A DNA stretch of 64,000 bases. It comes from Phymorhynchus buccinoides (Eukaryota; Mollusca; Gastropoda; Neogastropoda; Raphitomidae). This document shows positions 10,027 to 20,514 of the stretch, in pieces. Under the pieces are notes generated by a model that saw nothing but the letters and a program-made list of their open reading frames with translations, was not told where the DNA came from and made no database searches. Location of the stretch: assembly GCA_017654935.2 (NCBI GenBank), contig CM065713.1, positions 13,423,974-13,487,973 on the forward strand, in the 5' to 3' direction. Positions within the stretch are counted from its first letter, which is position 1. Each line of letters opens with the position of its first letter. A program made the position numbers and the translations under genes.

Positions 10027-10384
10027 CTGTAAAAATATCAATTAAATAATAATCACCATATTTTTCGGACCATAAGCCAAATTGTACCCAAATTTAAGAC
10101 TTTGTTATTACATTTTTTTACTATTTTATCAGTCACATTGCAGTCACATTATAAGTCGCAGGCGTGGTCGGATTTTAAACTGTGATCTCATGTGCTCAAA
10201 TTTTGACGTGGTGACAGCCCTGACATGGCCGTAGCAGTCGACGGGGCTATAAACAACATCAATCAATCTATAAGGCGCAGGGGTCCGAGTCTGGGGAAAA
10301 AGTATCGCCTTATAGTCCGTAAAATACGGCATTTTATCATTATATTATGGGATATTCTGGGGGGGGGGGGGGGGGAGAGGAGAA

Positions 10385-10801
10385 TTGCTTTGCACCAGGG
10401 ACAGAATGTTTTTGATTTTCACGTCAGAAATCTAAACTGCCAGACTTGGCAACACACCTGAGACCATCCTGTGGAAAGATCAACAAAATGATAATTATTT
10501 TATCATTATATTATGGGATATTCGGGGGGGGGGGGGGGGGGGGATTGGGGGGGGGAAGAAATCTGGTTGCTTTGCACCAGGAACGGAATGTCTTCGATTT
10601 TTATGTCAGAAATCTGTACTGCCAGACTTGGCAACACTCCCGACACCTTCATCCTGTGGAAAGATCAACAAAATGATAATTATTTGATCATTATGGGATA
10701 TTAATTAGGGAGGGGGAGAGGGGAAGAGTTGCTTTGTGCCTGGGACAAAATGTCTGATTTTTACGTCAGAAATCTGTACTGCCAGACTTGGCAACACTCA
10801 A
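10385..10801 (-). pseudogene. Three partial copies of exon D
   Basis: Copies lie at about 10,385-10,474, 10,565-10,658 and 10,728-10,801. Each keeps the words CAGAAATCT, TGCCAGACTTGGCAACAC and, in two of the three, CATCCTGTGG, where the acceptor is preserved as CCACAG|GATG. They lack the acidic 3' part and the donor of exon D. The downstream homology includes TTGCTTTG(C/T)(A/G)CC, matching exon codons for the LVQS region. Poly-G runs separate them. Confidence 0.75.
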
Positions 10802-10827
10802 CATCAAGATAAAAAAACACAATACTT

Positions 10828-11065
10828 CTCCTCTACAGTCGTTTACGCATTGGACTGTAGAGGGGAAGTATCGTTTTTTGATCTTGTTGATTTTTCTCTC
10901 CTTTTGTTGCCTGCTTTTTGCTCCTTTTGCTATATTTGCTGTTTTCTTGTTTGTCTGTGTTGATAAAGGCGCATTCGCCGAAATATCCCGTAGTTTAGTT
11001 TTGCTCTTGTGAATAAAATAACGTCACTTTACACTTGTTGCATAGTCGTTTGTTTGTTGCATGTT
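10828..11065 (+). mobile_element. Half of a foldback element, sibling of 15,645-15,912
   Basis: It shares GTTGATAAAGGCGCATTCGC, GAATAAAATAACGTCACTTT and ACTTGTTG with the element at 15.65 kb. GGCGCATTCGCC (10,968-10,979) can form a short hairpin just before GAAATATCC, a layout seen near the ends of Penelope-like elements; that family link is a guess. A separate 11-bp perfect stem, CCTCTACAGTC with GACTGTAGAGG, is at about 10,831-10,864. Confidence 0.45.
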
Positions 11066-11104
11066 CCAGTGAAGTTTTGGTGTTTTTTTCATAATCACAA
11101 AAGT

Positions 11105-11766
11105 AAAATGTCTCTGATTTTGTTTTCAGAAATCTGAAGAGCCAGGCTTGGTAACACTCCTGATAGCTACTTCGTTCTGGGAAAAACAAAAGGATGTAGC
11201 ATCGTCATCATTGTCATCATCATTGTCATCATCATTATCTTCATGTCGAGCTATTGGATGTCATTGACTTTGACATCAGCAATTTAACGGCTAGACTTGG
11301 CAACACTCCTGATAGCAACTTCATTCTGGAAAAGAAAGGATGTAGCATCGTCATCATTATCATCATCATTATCATCATTATCTTCACGTCGAGCTATTGG
11401 ATGTAATTGATTTTGACATCAGAAATTTAATGGCTAGACTTGGCAACACTCCTGATAGCAACTTCATTCTGGGAAAGAAAGGATGTAGCATCGTCATCAT
11501 TATCATCATTATCTTCACGTCGAGCTATTGGATGTCATTGATTTTGACATCAGAAATTTAATGGCTAGACTTGGCAACACTCCAGACACTTTCATCCTGT
11601 AAAACAAAATCTACATTGCCATCAATCATCATCATCTTCATCGTTATCATCATCATCATCATTCTCATAATCATCGTCATCATCATTATCAATGTCATCA
11701 CGCCAAGCTATTACATGTCTTTAATTTTCGACGTCAAAAATCTAAACAGCTAGACTTGGCAACACA
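11105..11766 (-). pseudogene. Five partial copies of exon D interspersed with (CAT)n
   Basis: Copies lie at about 11,107-11,172, 11,256-11,330, 11,399-11,470, 11,531-11,602 and 11,715-11,766. They share TTTTGACATCAGAAATTTAA and GGCTAGACTTGGCAACAC. The second to fourth are near-identical blocks of about 140 bp separated by ATCATCATTATC and CACGTCGAGCTATTGGATG, so they form a small tandem array. Several keep the acceptor region (CATCCTGTAAAA at 11,594). Confidence 0.75.
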
Positions 11767-11925
11767 CACACACACACACACACATATGCATACACAAAGA
11801 CAGACAGACACGCACGCATACATGCACGCACTCACACATGCGCACACACACACACAGAGAAAGACCATGATAATGACAACTTTGATGATGATGATGATGA
11901 TGATGATATCTATAAGAATATGAAT
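11767..11925. repeat. (CA)n and (GAT)n microsatellites
   Basis: A CA-rich run lies at 11,763-11,860 and GATGATGATG at 11,884-11,907. No coding signal is present. Confidence 0.8.
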
Positions 11926-12087
11926 AACGATTTGATACAGGATAAAATAATACTTACATTGTATCTGTATTGTTAAAAATTTGGGACTTTACTGGTGTTG
12001 CATTGCCTCCAGGATCGTTCCCACCATCTTTATATCTACTAATGTCCCATGTGTGTCTGTTCCAGACCGGAGGACGTTAAGCAGAAT

Positions 12088-12183
12088 TTCATCATGTTAC
12101 AGGATGAAGGTGTCGAAGGTGTTTAATCACAGTCTATCCTGTCAGTTCAGATTTCCGACTCCAAAGTCAAAGACATCTAATGG
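12088..12183 (+). pseudogene. Inverted partial copy of exon D
   Basis: Here the exon sense is on the plus strand: TGTTACAG|GATGAAGGTGTC, then CAGTTCAGATTTCC and CAAAGTCAAAGACATC. The acceptor dinucleotide and start are retained, but AAGGTGTTTAATCACAG breaks the frame. It is opposite in orientation to the functional exon at 9,885-10,026. Confidence 0.75.
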
Positions 12184-12187
12184 TGAA

Positions 12188-12335
12188 AATGATGATGATG
12201 ATTAGGTGATGATAATAATGATGATGATGATGATAATTAGGTGATGATGATAATGATGATGATGATGATGATGATGATAGGTGATGATGATAATGATGAT
12301 GATGATGATAGGTGATGATGAAAATGATGATCCAC
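12188..12335. repeat. (GATGAT/GATAAT)n microsatellite
   Basis: Short GATGATGAT blocks joined by TAGGTGATGATGATAATG. The I- and H-rich frames on the other strand are artefacts. Confidence 0.9.
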
Positions 12336-12584
12336 AGTAGCTTTTCTCAGCTCCTTTCAGTTCATGCCTTTTGTTAACACTCGTCACCAGCATAAAGCAA
12401 TTTAAAGTGTTTTATCCATTAGGCTTACATTGTTTTATGGTGGCATACCACTTGTAAGGTCTTTTCCTATCCCTAACCACAATCAATGGTAAGAATGTTT
12501 GCCTCTGTTAAAAGAAATACCTTGAAACAAATAGCTCTCTGTGGAAAACTGAAAGGAGCCAGAATGAGGGGAATTCATGTACTG

Positions 12585-13355
12585 TGGATGATGATGACGA
12601 TGATTAGGTGATGATGATGATGATGATGATGATAAGGTGATGATGATGATAATGATGATGATGATATGATGATGATGATGATAATGATGACGATGATGAT
12701 GGTGATGATGATGATAATGATGATAAGGATGATGATGATAATGATGATGATGATGATGATAAGGTGATGATGATGATAAATGATGATAAGGTGATGATGA
12801 TGATAAGGTGATGATGATAAGGTGATGATGATGATGATAAGGTGATGATGATGATAATGATGATAAGGTGATGATGATGATAAGGTGGTGATGATGATAA
12901 GGTGATGATGATGATAATGATGATAAGGTGATGATGAAGATAATGATGGTGATAATAAGGTGATGATGATGATAATGATAAGGTGATGATGATGATAATG
13001 ATGATGATAAGGTGATGATAATAATGATAAGATGATGATGATGATAAGGTGATAATGATGATGATAAGGTGATGATGATGATAAGGTGATAATGATGATG
13101 ATAAGGTGATGATGATGATAATAAGGTGATAATGATAATGATAAGGTGATGATGATGATGATGATAAGGTGATAATGATAAGGTGATGATGATGATAATG
13201 ATAAGGTGATGGTGATGATAATGATAAGGTGATGATGATGATAAGGTGATAATGATGATGAATAGGTGATGATGATGATAATCATAAGGTGATGATGATG
13301 ATAATGATGATGATGATGATAATGACGATGAATAGGTGATGATGATAATGATGAT
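12585..13355. repeat. (GATGATGATAAGGT)n minisatellite
   Basis: About 770 bases of GAT repeats periodically punctuated by AAGGTGATGATGATGAT. The 261-residue S/H/I-rich frame on the minus strand is an artefact. Confidence 0.9.
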
Positions 13356-13365
13356 GACAATGGGA

Positions 13366-13545
13366 GCTCAGATTTCCAACCCCAAAGTCAAAGACATCTA
13401 ATAGCTCAACGTAAAGATGATGATAATGATGATGAAGATGATTACGTTAAAACATTTTTTATAGAATGAAGGTCTCAGGAGTGTTGCCAAGTCTAGCTGT
13501 TTAGATTTCTGACATCGAAATTACAGACATCTAATAGCTTGGCAT
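13366..13545 (+). pseudogene. Two inverted partial copies of exon D
   Basis: At 13,369-13,408 CAGATTTCCAACCCCAAAGT and CAAAGACATCTAATAGC are visible. At 13,462-13,542 GAATGAAGGTCTCAGGAG, GTTGCCAAGTCTAGCTG and TTTCTGACATCGAAATTAC are visible. The acceptor AG of the second has become TATAG|AATG. Both are inverted relative to the true exon, and both are followed by GAT-rich DNA. Confidence 0.75.
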
Positions 13546-13555
13546 GAAAGAAGAT

Positions 13556-13556
13556 A

Positions 13557-13596
<40 letters not shown>

Positions 13597-13634
13597 CGAC
13601 GATGTTAAATCTTTTTTTCTTTTTTACAGAATAA

Positions 13635-13711
<77 letters not shown>

Positions 13712-13797
13712 TGTGTGTGTGGTGAGTGAGTGTGTGTGTGTGTCTGTGTGTGTGTGTGTGTGTGTCTGTGCGTGTGTCATATGTGTCTGCGAGTGCA
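13556..13797. repeat. (GAT)n, (GA)n and (GT)n microsatellites
   Basis: Successive GATGAT (13,558-13,593), GTGTGT, GAGAGA (13,655-13,680) and GTGTGT blocks. They lead directly into the partial exon C copy. Confidence 0.9.
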
Positions 13798-14250
<453 letters not shown>

Positions 14251-14408
14251 TGTTCAAACTTCAATACTTTATTTTACAAGGATAAGAATTTAGGCTGGGC
14301 CTAGTCTTCCATTCTGTCCTTTGGTTCTAAGCATGCAACATGTAACTAATGCTATAAACGAACATTGAGACACCATACCGGGTGTAGAAGACTGCATACA
14401 GAAGATGC

Positions 14409-14622
<214 letters not shown>

Positions 14623-14636
14623 TGGCCTCCACCCAC

Positions 14637-14751
14637 TTTGCCATGCGAGGGTCCTGCAGGATGCACTGGTGCAGGTCCAGGGTGATGGAGATGGGGCTCA
14701 GGATGTGGAGTGGGGAATCGCCCTGGTCGCGAGCCGCCCGCCAGTCGTCGT
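14637..14751 (-). CDS. VPS13: VPS13-like gene, exon C
   Basis: A 115-bp exon: two bases complete the codon split with exon B, then 37 codons, then two bases shared with exon D. The acceptor is GTTGCATTGCAG|AC and the donor GCAAA|GTGGGT. It reads DDWRAARDQGDSPLHILSPI, then SITLDLHQCILQDPRMA and K across the junction. DxW near the start, HIL-P in the middle and the D-x-RMA-K end match VPS13A/C at the expected place. The donor four bases nearer the intron (TGG|GTGGAG) was rejected because it breaks phase with exon D. Confidence 0.9.
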
Positions 14752-14879
14752 CTGCAATGCAACAGTTTTGAACGTACATCTCTGGTAAATGCAGTCCGTC
14801 CACATCCGGCAAGTCAAAATAGGGCATTTGCCACGAGTGTCCGTTCTCTATACCCAGACCACTAATTTGCCCCGCACTC

Positions 14880-15170
14880 GTTCTGCCCGAGTTACGCTGA
14901 CCTTTCTAACTCAACTCTCTAAATTCAACTCAGTGAATTTCAAGGTCGTCAGGGCTCCCAGGGACCCCCATTTGGGGGGTCTATGAAGTACTAAAACTCT
15001 AAAGGACCCTCTAAAAGAATGTGCAGGGGGTCCCAGGGATGCACAAGAAAATTTCTTTTTAGCATTCGCAATGCCACTGGGACCCTCTATCCCGCCTCCA
15101 GGACCCTCTATACTGTAAGTCCCTGGGACCCCTTGTTTTGCGGGACGATTGGGAGCCCTGGTCGTCCTCA
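14880..15170. repeat. Duplicated GGGACCC-rich intronic sequence
   Basis: Related phrases recur: GGGTCCCAGGGATGC, GGGCTCCCAGGGACCC, GGACCCTCTA (three times). It looks like an imperfect duplication of a short unknown repeat and contains no frame of interest. Confidence 0.4.
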
Positions 15171-15300
15171 CATGGCTGGGCCAACAGAGGCTGTATGTGC
15201 TGGAGTTGAAAGTCAAACTTGTTATACGCTTTCTGAAACAACCTCACCTGCCCTCCCATACGCTTTCTGAAACAACCTCACCTGCCCTACCAACACAAGA
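15171..15300 (-). pseudogene. Diverged partial copies of exon B
   Basis: On the minus strand it reads QKAYNKFDFQLQHIQPLLAQ, 80-90% like exon B, but the first eight codons are missing and the donor is replaced by CCATGTGAGG. The leading segment ACGCTTTCTGAAACAACC then recurs at about 15,260-15,278. These look like successive short duplications of the exon's interior. Confidence 0.75.
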
Positions 15301-15365
15301 GCAGCCAAACCCATACATTCATACACACATACACACGCACGCACGCACGCATACACACACACATC

Positions 15366-15396
15366 ATACCTGGTTGGGCCAACAGAAGCTGCCCTA
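15366..15396 (-). pseudogene. Fragment of exon B with its splice donor
   Basis: TACCTGGTTGGGCCAACAG and AAGCTG repeat the donor end of the true exon (15,451-15,475), including the GGT dinucleotide, then join CCCTACCAACACAAGAGCAG as at 15,285. It is flanked by CA repeats on both sides, as is the true exon. Confidence 0.7.
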
Positions 15397-15452
15397 CCAA
15401 CACAAGAGCAGCCATATGCCATACATTCGCACACACATACACACACACATAC

Positions 15453-15537
15453 CTGGTTGGGCGAACAGAAGCTGTATGTGTTGGAGTTGAATGTTGAATA
15501 TGTCATACGCTTTCTGCATCTTCTCCTCCAAAGATTC
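15453..15537 (-). CDS. VPS13: VPS13-like gene, exon B
   Basis: An 85-bp exon of 28 codons plus one base. The acceptor is CTTTGGCAG|GAA and the donor CCAG|GTATGT. It reads ESLEEKMQKAYDIFNIQLQH, then IQLLFAQP and, with the first two bases of exon C, D. The A-Y-D-x-F-x-(I/V)-(Q/E)-(L/I)-x-x-(I/V)-QLL-(F/Y) pattern is characteristic of VPS13A/C. Among the copies here it is the only one with both an acceptor and a donor and full length. Confidence 0.9.
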
Positions 15538-15644
15538 CTGCCAAAGTAAAAACAAAACAAAACTAAACAAAACATAATAACCATGTTATGTTAGAAAAGA
15601 AAAATAAAACTGAAACAGACTGCAACGTCACTGGAACATACAAC

Positions 15645-15912
15645 AAACAAACAACTACACGACAAGTGCAAAGTGACGTTATTTTATTCACAAGAGACAA
15701 AACAAAACTACTGGATATTTCGGCGCATGCGTCTTTATCAACACAGACAAACCTCCTTTTGTTGTCTGCTTTTTGCTCCTTTTGCTTTTGCTGTTTTCTT
15801 GTTTGTCTATATTGATAAAGGCGCATTCGCCCGAATACCTAGCAGTTTTGTTTTGTCTCTTTTGAATAAAAAAACGTCACGTTACATCTTGTCGTGGAGT
15901 TTGTTTGTTTGT
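15645..15912. mobile_element. Foldback element with about 105-bp inverted arms
   Basis: The left arm begins ACAACTACACGACAAGTGC and contains GTGACGTTATTTTATTCAC, AGAGACAAAACAAAACTAC and GCGTCTTTATCAACACAGAC. The right arm is its reverse complement with about 15% divergence (GTTTGTCTATATTGATAAAG to GTGGAGTTTGTTTG). The loop is CT-rich (CTCCTTTTGTTGTCTGC). No target-site duplication is certain and no frame codes for a transposase. A related half-copy is at 10,828-11,065. Confidence 0.75.
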
Positions 15913-15954
15913 ATGATTGCTACGTTAGAATAATTTTAGACGATCATCAAAGCT

Positions 15955-18900
15955 CAAAAGCAGAAGAGTCAATAACTTCGTTCGCCTTGGCTTAACTCAT
16001 AAAGTTCACCTTGGCTTTCATTATACTTCGTTCGCCTTGGTTTAACTCATTCAAGTCTTACTTCGTTCGCCTTGGCTTAACTCATTCAAGTCTTACTTTG
16101 TTCGCCTTGGTTTAACTCATTCAGAATACTTCGTTCGCCTTGGCTTAACTCATTCAAGTCTTACTTCGTTCGCCTTGGTTTAACTCATTCAAGTCACTTC
16201 GTTCGCCTTAACTCAAAAAGTCTTACTTCGTTCGCCTTGGCTTAACTCATTCAAGTCTTACATACTTCGTTCGCTTGGCTTAACTGATTCAAGTCTTACT
16301 TGGCTTAACTCATTCAAATCTTACATACTTCGTTCGCCTTGGCTTAACTCTTCAAGTCTCACTTACTTCGTTCGCCTTGGCTTCATTCAAACTCATTGTT
16401 AGCCAAGTCTTAACTTCGTTCGCCTTGGCTTAACTCATTCAAGTCTTACTTCAAGTCGTACAGAGTTCGCCTTGGCTTAACTCATTCAAGTCTTACTTTG
16501 TTCGCCTTGGTTTAACTCATTCAAGTCTTACTTCTTGTTCGCCTTGGCTTAACTCATTCAAGTCTTACTTCGTTCGCCTTGGCTTTAACTCATTCAAGTC
16601 TTACTTCGTTCGTTCGCCTTGGCTTAACTCATTCAAATCTTACATACTTCGTTCGCCTTGGCTTAACTCATTCAAATCTTACATACTTCGTTCGCCTTGG
16701 CTTAACTCATTCAAGTCTTACTTCGTTCGCCTTGGTTTAACTCATTCAAGTCTTACTTCGTTCGCCTTGGTTTAACTCGTTCAAGTCTTACTTCGTTCGC
16801 CTTGGCTTAACTGGTTTAACTCATTCAAGTCTTACTTACTTCGTTCGCCTTGGCTTAACTCATTCAAGTCTTACTTTGTTCGCCTTGGCTTAACTCATTC
16901 AAGTCGTACATACTTTGTTCGCCTTGGTTTAACTCATTCAAGTCTTACTTCGTTCGCCTTGGTTTAACTCATTCAAGTCTTACTACTTGTTCGCCTTGGC
17001 TTAACTCATTCAAGTCTTACACTTCGTTCGCCTTGGCTTAACTCATTCAAGTCTTACTCTCGTTCGCCTTGGCTTAACTCATTCAAGTCGTACATACTTT
17101 GTTCGCCTTGGCTTAACTGATTTAACTCATTCAAGTCTTACTTACTTCGTTCGCCTTGGTTTAACTCATTCAAGTCTTACATACTTCGTTCGCCTTGGCT
17201 TAACTCATTCAAGTCTTACATACTTCGTTCGCCTTGGCTTAACTCATTCAAGTCTTACATACTTCGTTCACCTTGGCTTAACTCATTCAAGTCTTACATA
17301 CTTCGTTCGCCTTGGCTTAACTCATTCAAATCTTACATACTTCGTTCGCCTTGGCTTAACTCATTCAAACGTCATTCTTACTTCGTTCGCCTTGGCTTAA
17401 CTCATTCAAGTCTTACATACTTTGTTCGCCTTGGTTTAACTCATTCAAGTCTTACTACTTGTTCGCCTTGGCTTAACTCATTCAAGTCTTACTTTGTTCG
17501 CCTTGGTTTAACTCATTCAAGTCTTACTTTGTTCGCCTTGGTTTAACTCATTCAAGTCTTACATACTTCGTTCGCCTTGGCTTAACTCATTCAAGTCTTA
17601 CTTCGTTCGCCTTGGCTTAACTCATTCAAGTCTTACTACTGTTCGCCTTGGCTTAACTCATTCAAGTCTTACTTCGTTCGCCTTGGCTTAACTCATTCAA
17701 GTCGTACATACTTCGTTCGCCTTGGTTTAACTCATTCAAGTCTTACTCTGTTCGCCTTGGCTTAACTCATTCAAGTCTTACTTTGTTCGCCTTGGTTTAA
17801 CTCATTCAAGTCTTACTTCGTTCGCCTTGGTTTAACTCATTCAAGTCTTACTTTGTTCGCCTTGGTTTAACTCATTCAAGTCTTACTTTGTTCGCCTTGG
17901 TTTAACTCATTCAAGTCTTACTTTGTTCGCCTTGGTTTAACTCATTCAAGTCTTACTTTGTTCGCCTTGGTTTAACTCATTCAAGTCTTACTTTGTTCGC
18001 CTTGGTTTAACTCATTCAAGTCTTACTTCGTTCGCCTTGGTTTAACTCATTCAAGTCTTACTTCGTTCGCCTTGGCTTAACTCATTCAAGTCTTACATAC
18101 TTTGTTCGCCTTGGCTTAACTCATTCAAGTCTTACATACTTCGTTCGCCTTGGCTTAACTCATTCAAGTCTTACTTCGTTCGCCTTGGCTTAACTCATTC
18201 AAATCTTACATACTTCGTTCGCCTTGGCTTAACTCATTCAAGTCTTACATACTTCGTTCGCCTTGGCTTAACTCATTCAAGTCTTACTTCGTTCGCCTTG
18301 GCTTAACTCATTCAAGTCTTACATACGTTCGTTCTTCTTCGTTCGCCTTGGCTTAACTCATTCAAGTCTTACATACTTCGTTCGCCTTGGCTTAACTCAT
18401 TCAAGTCTTACTTCGTTCGCCTTGGCTTAACTCATTCAAACTTTGTTCGCCTTGGCTTAACTACAATACACTTCGTTCGCCTTGGCTTAACTCATTCAAG
18501 TCTTACTTCGTTCGCCTTGGCTTAACTCATTCAAATCTTACATACTTCGTTCGCCTTGGCTTAACTCGTTCAAAGCTTACATACTTGGTTCGCCTTTAAC
18601 TCATTCAAGTCTTACATCTTGTTCGCCTTGGCTTAACTCATTCAAGTCTTACTTCGTTCGCCTTGGCTTAACTCATTCAAGTCTTACTTTGTTCGCCTAG
18701 GTTTAACTCATTCAAGTCTTACTTCGTTCGCCTTGGCTTAACTCATTCAAGTCAAGTACATACTTCGTTCGCCTTGGCTTAACTCATTCACTTCGTTCGC
18801 CTTGGCTTAACTCATTCAAGTCTTACTTACTTCGTTCGCCTTGGTTTAACTCATTCAAGTCTTACTTCGTTTTCGCCTTGACTTAACTCATTCAAGTCTT

Positions 18901-19565
18901 ACATACTTCGTTCGCCTTGGCTTTAACTCATTCAAGTCTTACTTCGTTCGCCTTGGCTTAACTCATTCGCTTACTTGGCTTTCATTCAAGTCTTACTTCG
19001 ACTTGGTTTAACTCATTCAAGTCTTACTTCGTTCGCCTTGGTTTAACTCATTCAAGTCTTACTTCGTTCGCCTTGGCTTAACTCATTCAAGTCTTACTTC
19101 GTTCGCCTTGGCTTAACTCATTCAAGTCTACATACTTCGTTCGCCTTGGCTTAACTGATTCAAGTCTTACTTCGTTCGCCTTGACTTAACTCATTCAAAT
19201 CTTACAACTTCGTTCGCCTTCATTCAAATCTTACATACTTCGTTCGCCTTACATACTTGTGTTAACTCATTCAAGTCTTACTTCGTTCGCCTTGACTTAA
19301 CTCATTCAAGTCTTACTTCGTTCGCCTTGGTTTAACTCATTCAAGTCTTACTTCGTTCGCCTTGGGGTTCGCCTTGGGGTTCGCCTTGGTTTAACTCATT
19401 CAAGGTACATACTTCGGCCTTGGGGGGGGGGTCTTCGCCTTGGCTTGGTTTAACTCATTCAAGTCTCACTTCGTTCGCCTTGGCTTAACTCATTCAAATC
19501 TTACATACTTCGTTCGCCTTGGTCTCACTTCGTTCTCATTCAACTCATTCAAGTCGTTCTTCGTT
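15955..19565. repeat. About 35-bp satellite, 3.6 kb
   Basis: Roughly 90-100 units of TTCGTTCGCCTTGG(C/T)TTAAC plus TCATTCAAGTCTTAC, with length variants from optional ATAC, ACTTACT and truncated units. Two common subtypes differ at GGCTTAACT versus GGTTTAACT and at TTCG versus TTTG; runs of the T-T subtype occur at 17,850-18,010. The right end is disordered (GGGGGGG at 19,420). Units have no open frame and no unique spacers. Confidence 0.95.
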
Positions 19566-19604
19566 CGGCCATATATGTCCGGAATTAATAGATAACTGTC
19601 TTAA

Positions 19605-19760
19605 CTCATTGACTCTGCGTTTGCTTCAAGGGAAGTAAATCTGTGTGCACACAATACCTTGGGGTCACTTCTAAACTCACTTGGCTCCCTTAGACCACAA
19701 TATTGCCTCTGACTTTGCTTTTGTAGTGGTTCGTTGTGGGGGAACCAATCGGTGAACACT
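19605..19760 (+). repeat. Dispersed repeat, copy of 8,938-9,095
   Basis: Co-linear with the 8.9-kb segment from GGAAGTAAATCTGTGTGCAC to GGGGGAACCAATCGGTG. It continues into AACACTCCCAACTGTTCAAC, a phrase that repeats at 19,850-19,872. Confidence 0.6.
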
Positions 19761-19779
19761 CCCAACTGTTCAACCTTTT

Positions 19780-20258
19780 TGCACAAATAGTTCCCCACCT
19801 TCTTGGAAGCTCTGTGCTTGTAACTTCCTCTCGTTGGAAGTGGGTTGGTACCCAACTGTTCAACCTTTTTGCCGTGCCTCCATACGGTGGAGCTGGACGA
19901 CCCCCGCCCCCTCCACGAGTCTCTCCCCGTGGGGATACCGGGGGAGGAGGTCTTTCACAAAAATAGTTCCACCACCTTCTCGAAGTTCTTTGTGCTTGTA
20001 ACTTCCTCTAATCTGCCACTCTCTTTGACTCTGCCTTTTCCCTTTGCTTTTTATCATCTACTATCTTTCTGACTTATTGGCCCCATTCTCCTGCCTTTCC
20101 AAATAAAAAAATTGTCCAAATAATTTTTCTCCTTTGACATCCTCCGAAATCGGAATGCGTCAGCTGTACGCAGCGGGGAGACCAGTGAAAACTGAAAACC
20201 GGACACATACGTACCTTACCCATTATGGCCATATGGCCTGGGAACGCAGAAGAAGAAG
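19780..20258 (-). repeat. Interspersed repeat family A, copies in tandem
   Basis: A partial copy at 19,780-19,835 is followed by a fuller one at about 19,870-20,258, both inverted relative to 706-1,060. Shared words include TTTTTGCACAAATAGTTCCC, CTTGTAACTTCCTCT, CCATTATGGCCATATGGCC and GAACGCAGAAGAAGAAG at the end. Confidence 0.65.
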
Positions 20259-20510
20259 TAACTCCCTCTAATCTGTCACTCTTCTTTGACTCTGCCTTTT
20301 CCCTTTGCTTGCCATCATCTACTCTCATTCTGCCTCACTGGTCCATTCTCCTGCCTTTGTTCTAGAAATTCTTAGAAAGACTTTCTCCAGGGGAAGACGG
20401 ACATGCTGAGCCTAACTGTTTATTAGTTGGGCGCATGGAGGCAGCATGGTGCATCTGTGCTCATATGACAAAATATTGTCTGAGCGATAAAAAAAAAAAG
20501 GAAGAAGTAG
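20259..20510 (-). repeat. Interspersed repeat family A, second variant
   Basis: It runs from TCTAATCTGTCACTC through TTTGACTCTGCCTTTTCCC and GGTCCATTCTCCTGCC to GCGATAAAAAAAAAAAGG and AAGAAG. It resembles the 4,225-4,530 copy (both contain GACATGCT and GCGCAT/GCATG segments) more than the neighbouring copy, so there are at least two subfamilies. Confidence 0.6.
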
Positions 20511-20514
20511 TATA

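Noticed and set aside
14633..14751. Alternative donor TGG|GTGGAG for exon C
   Set aside because: It would leave phase 0, incompatible with exon D, which begins with one base of a split codon. GCAAA|GTGGGT fits.
15955..19565. CRISPR-like array of about 35-bp repeats
   Set aside because: Units are directly abutting with no unique spacers, in a eukaryotic intron.
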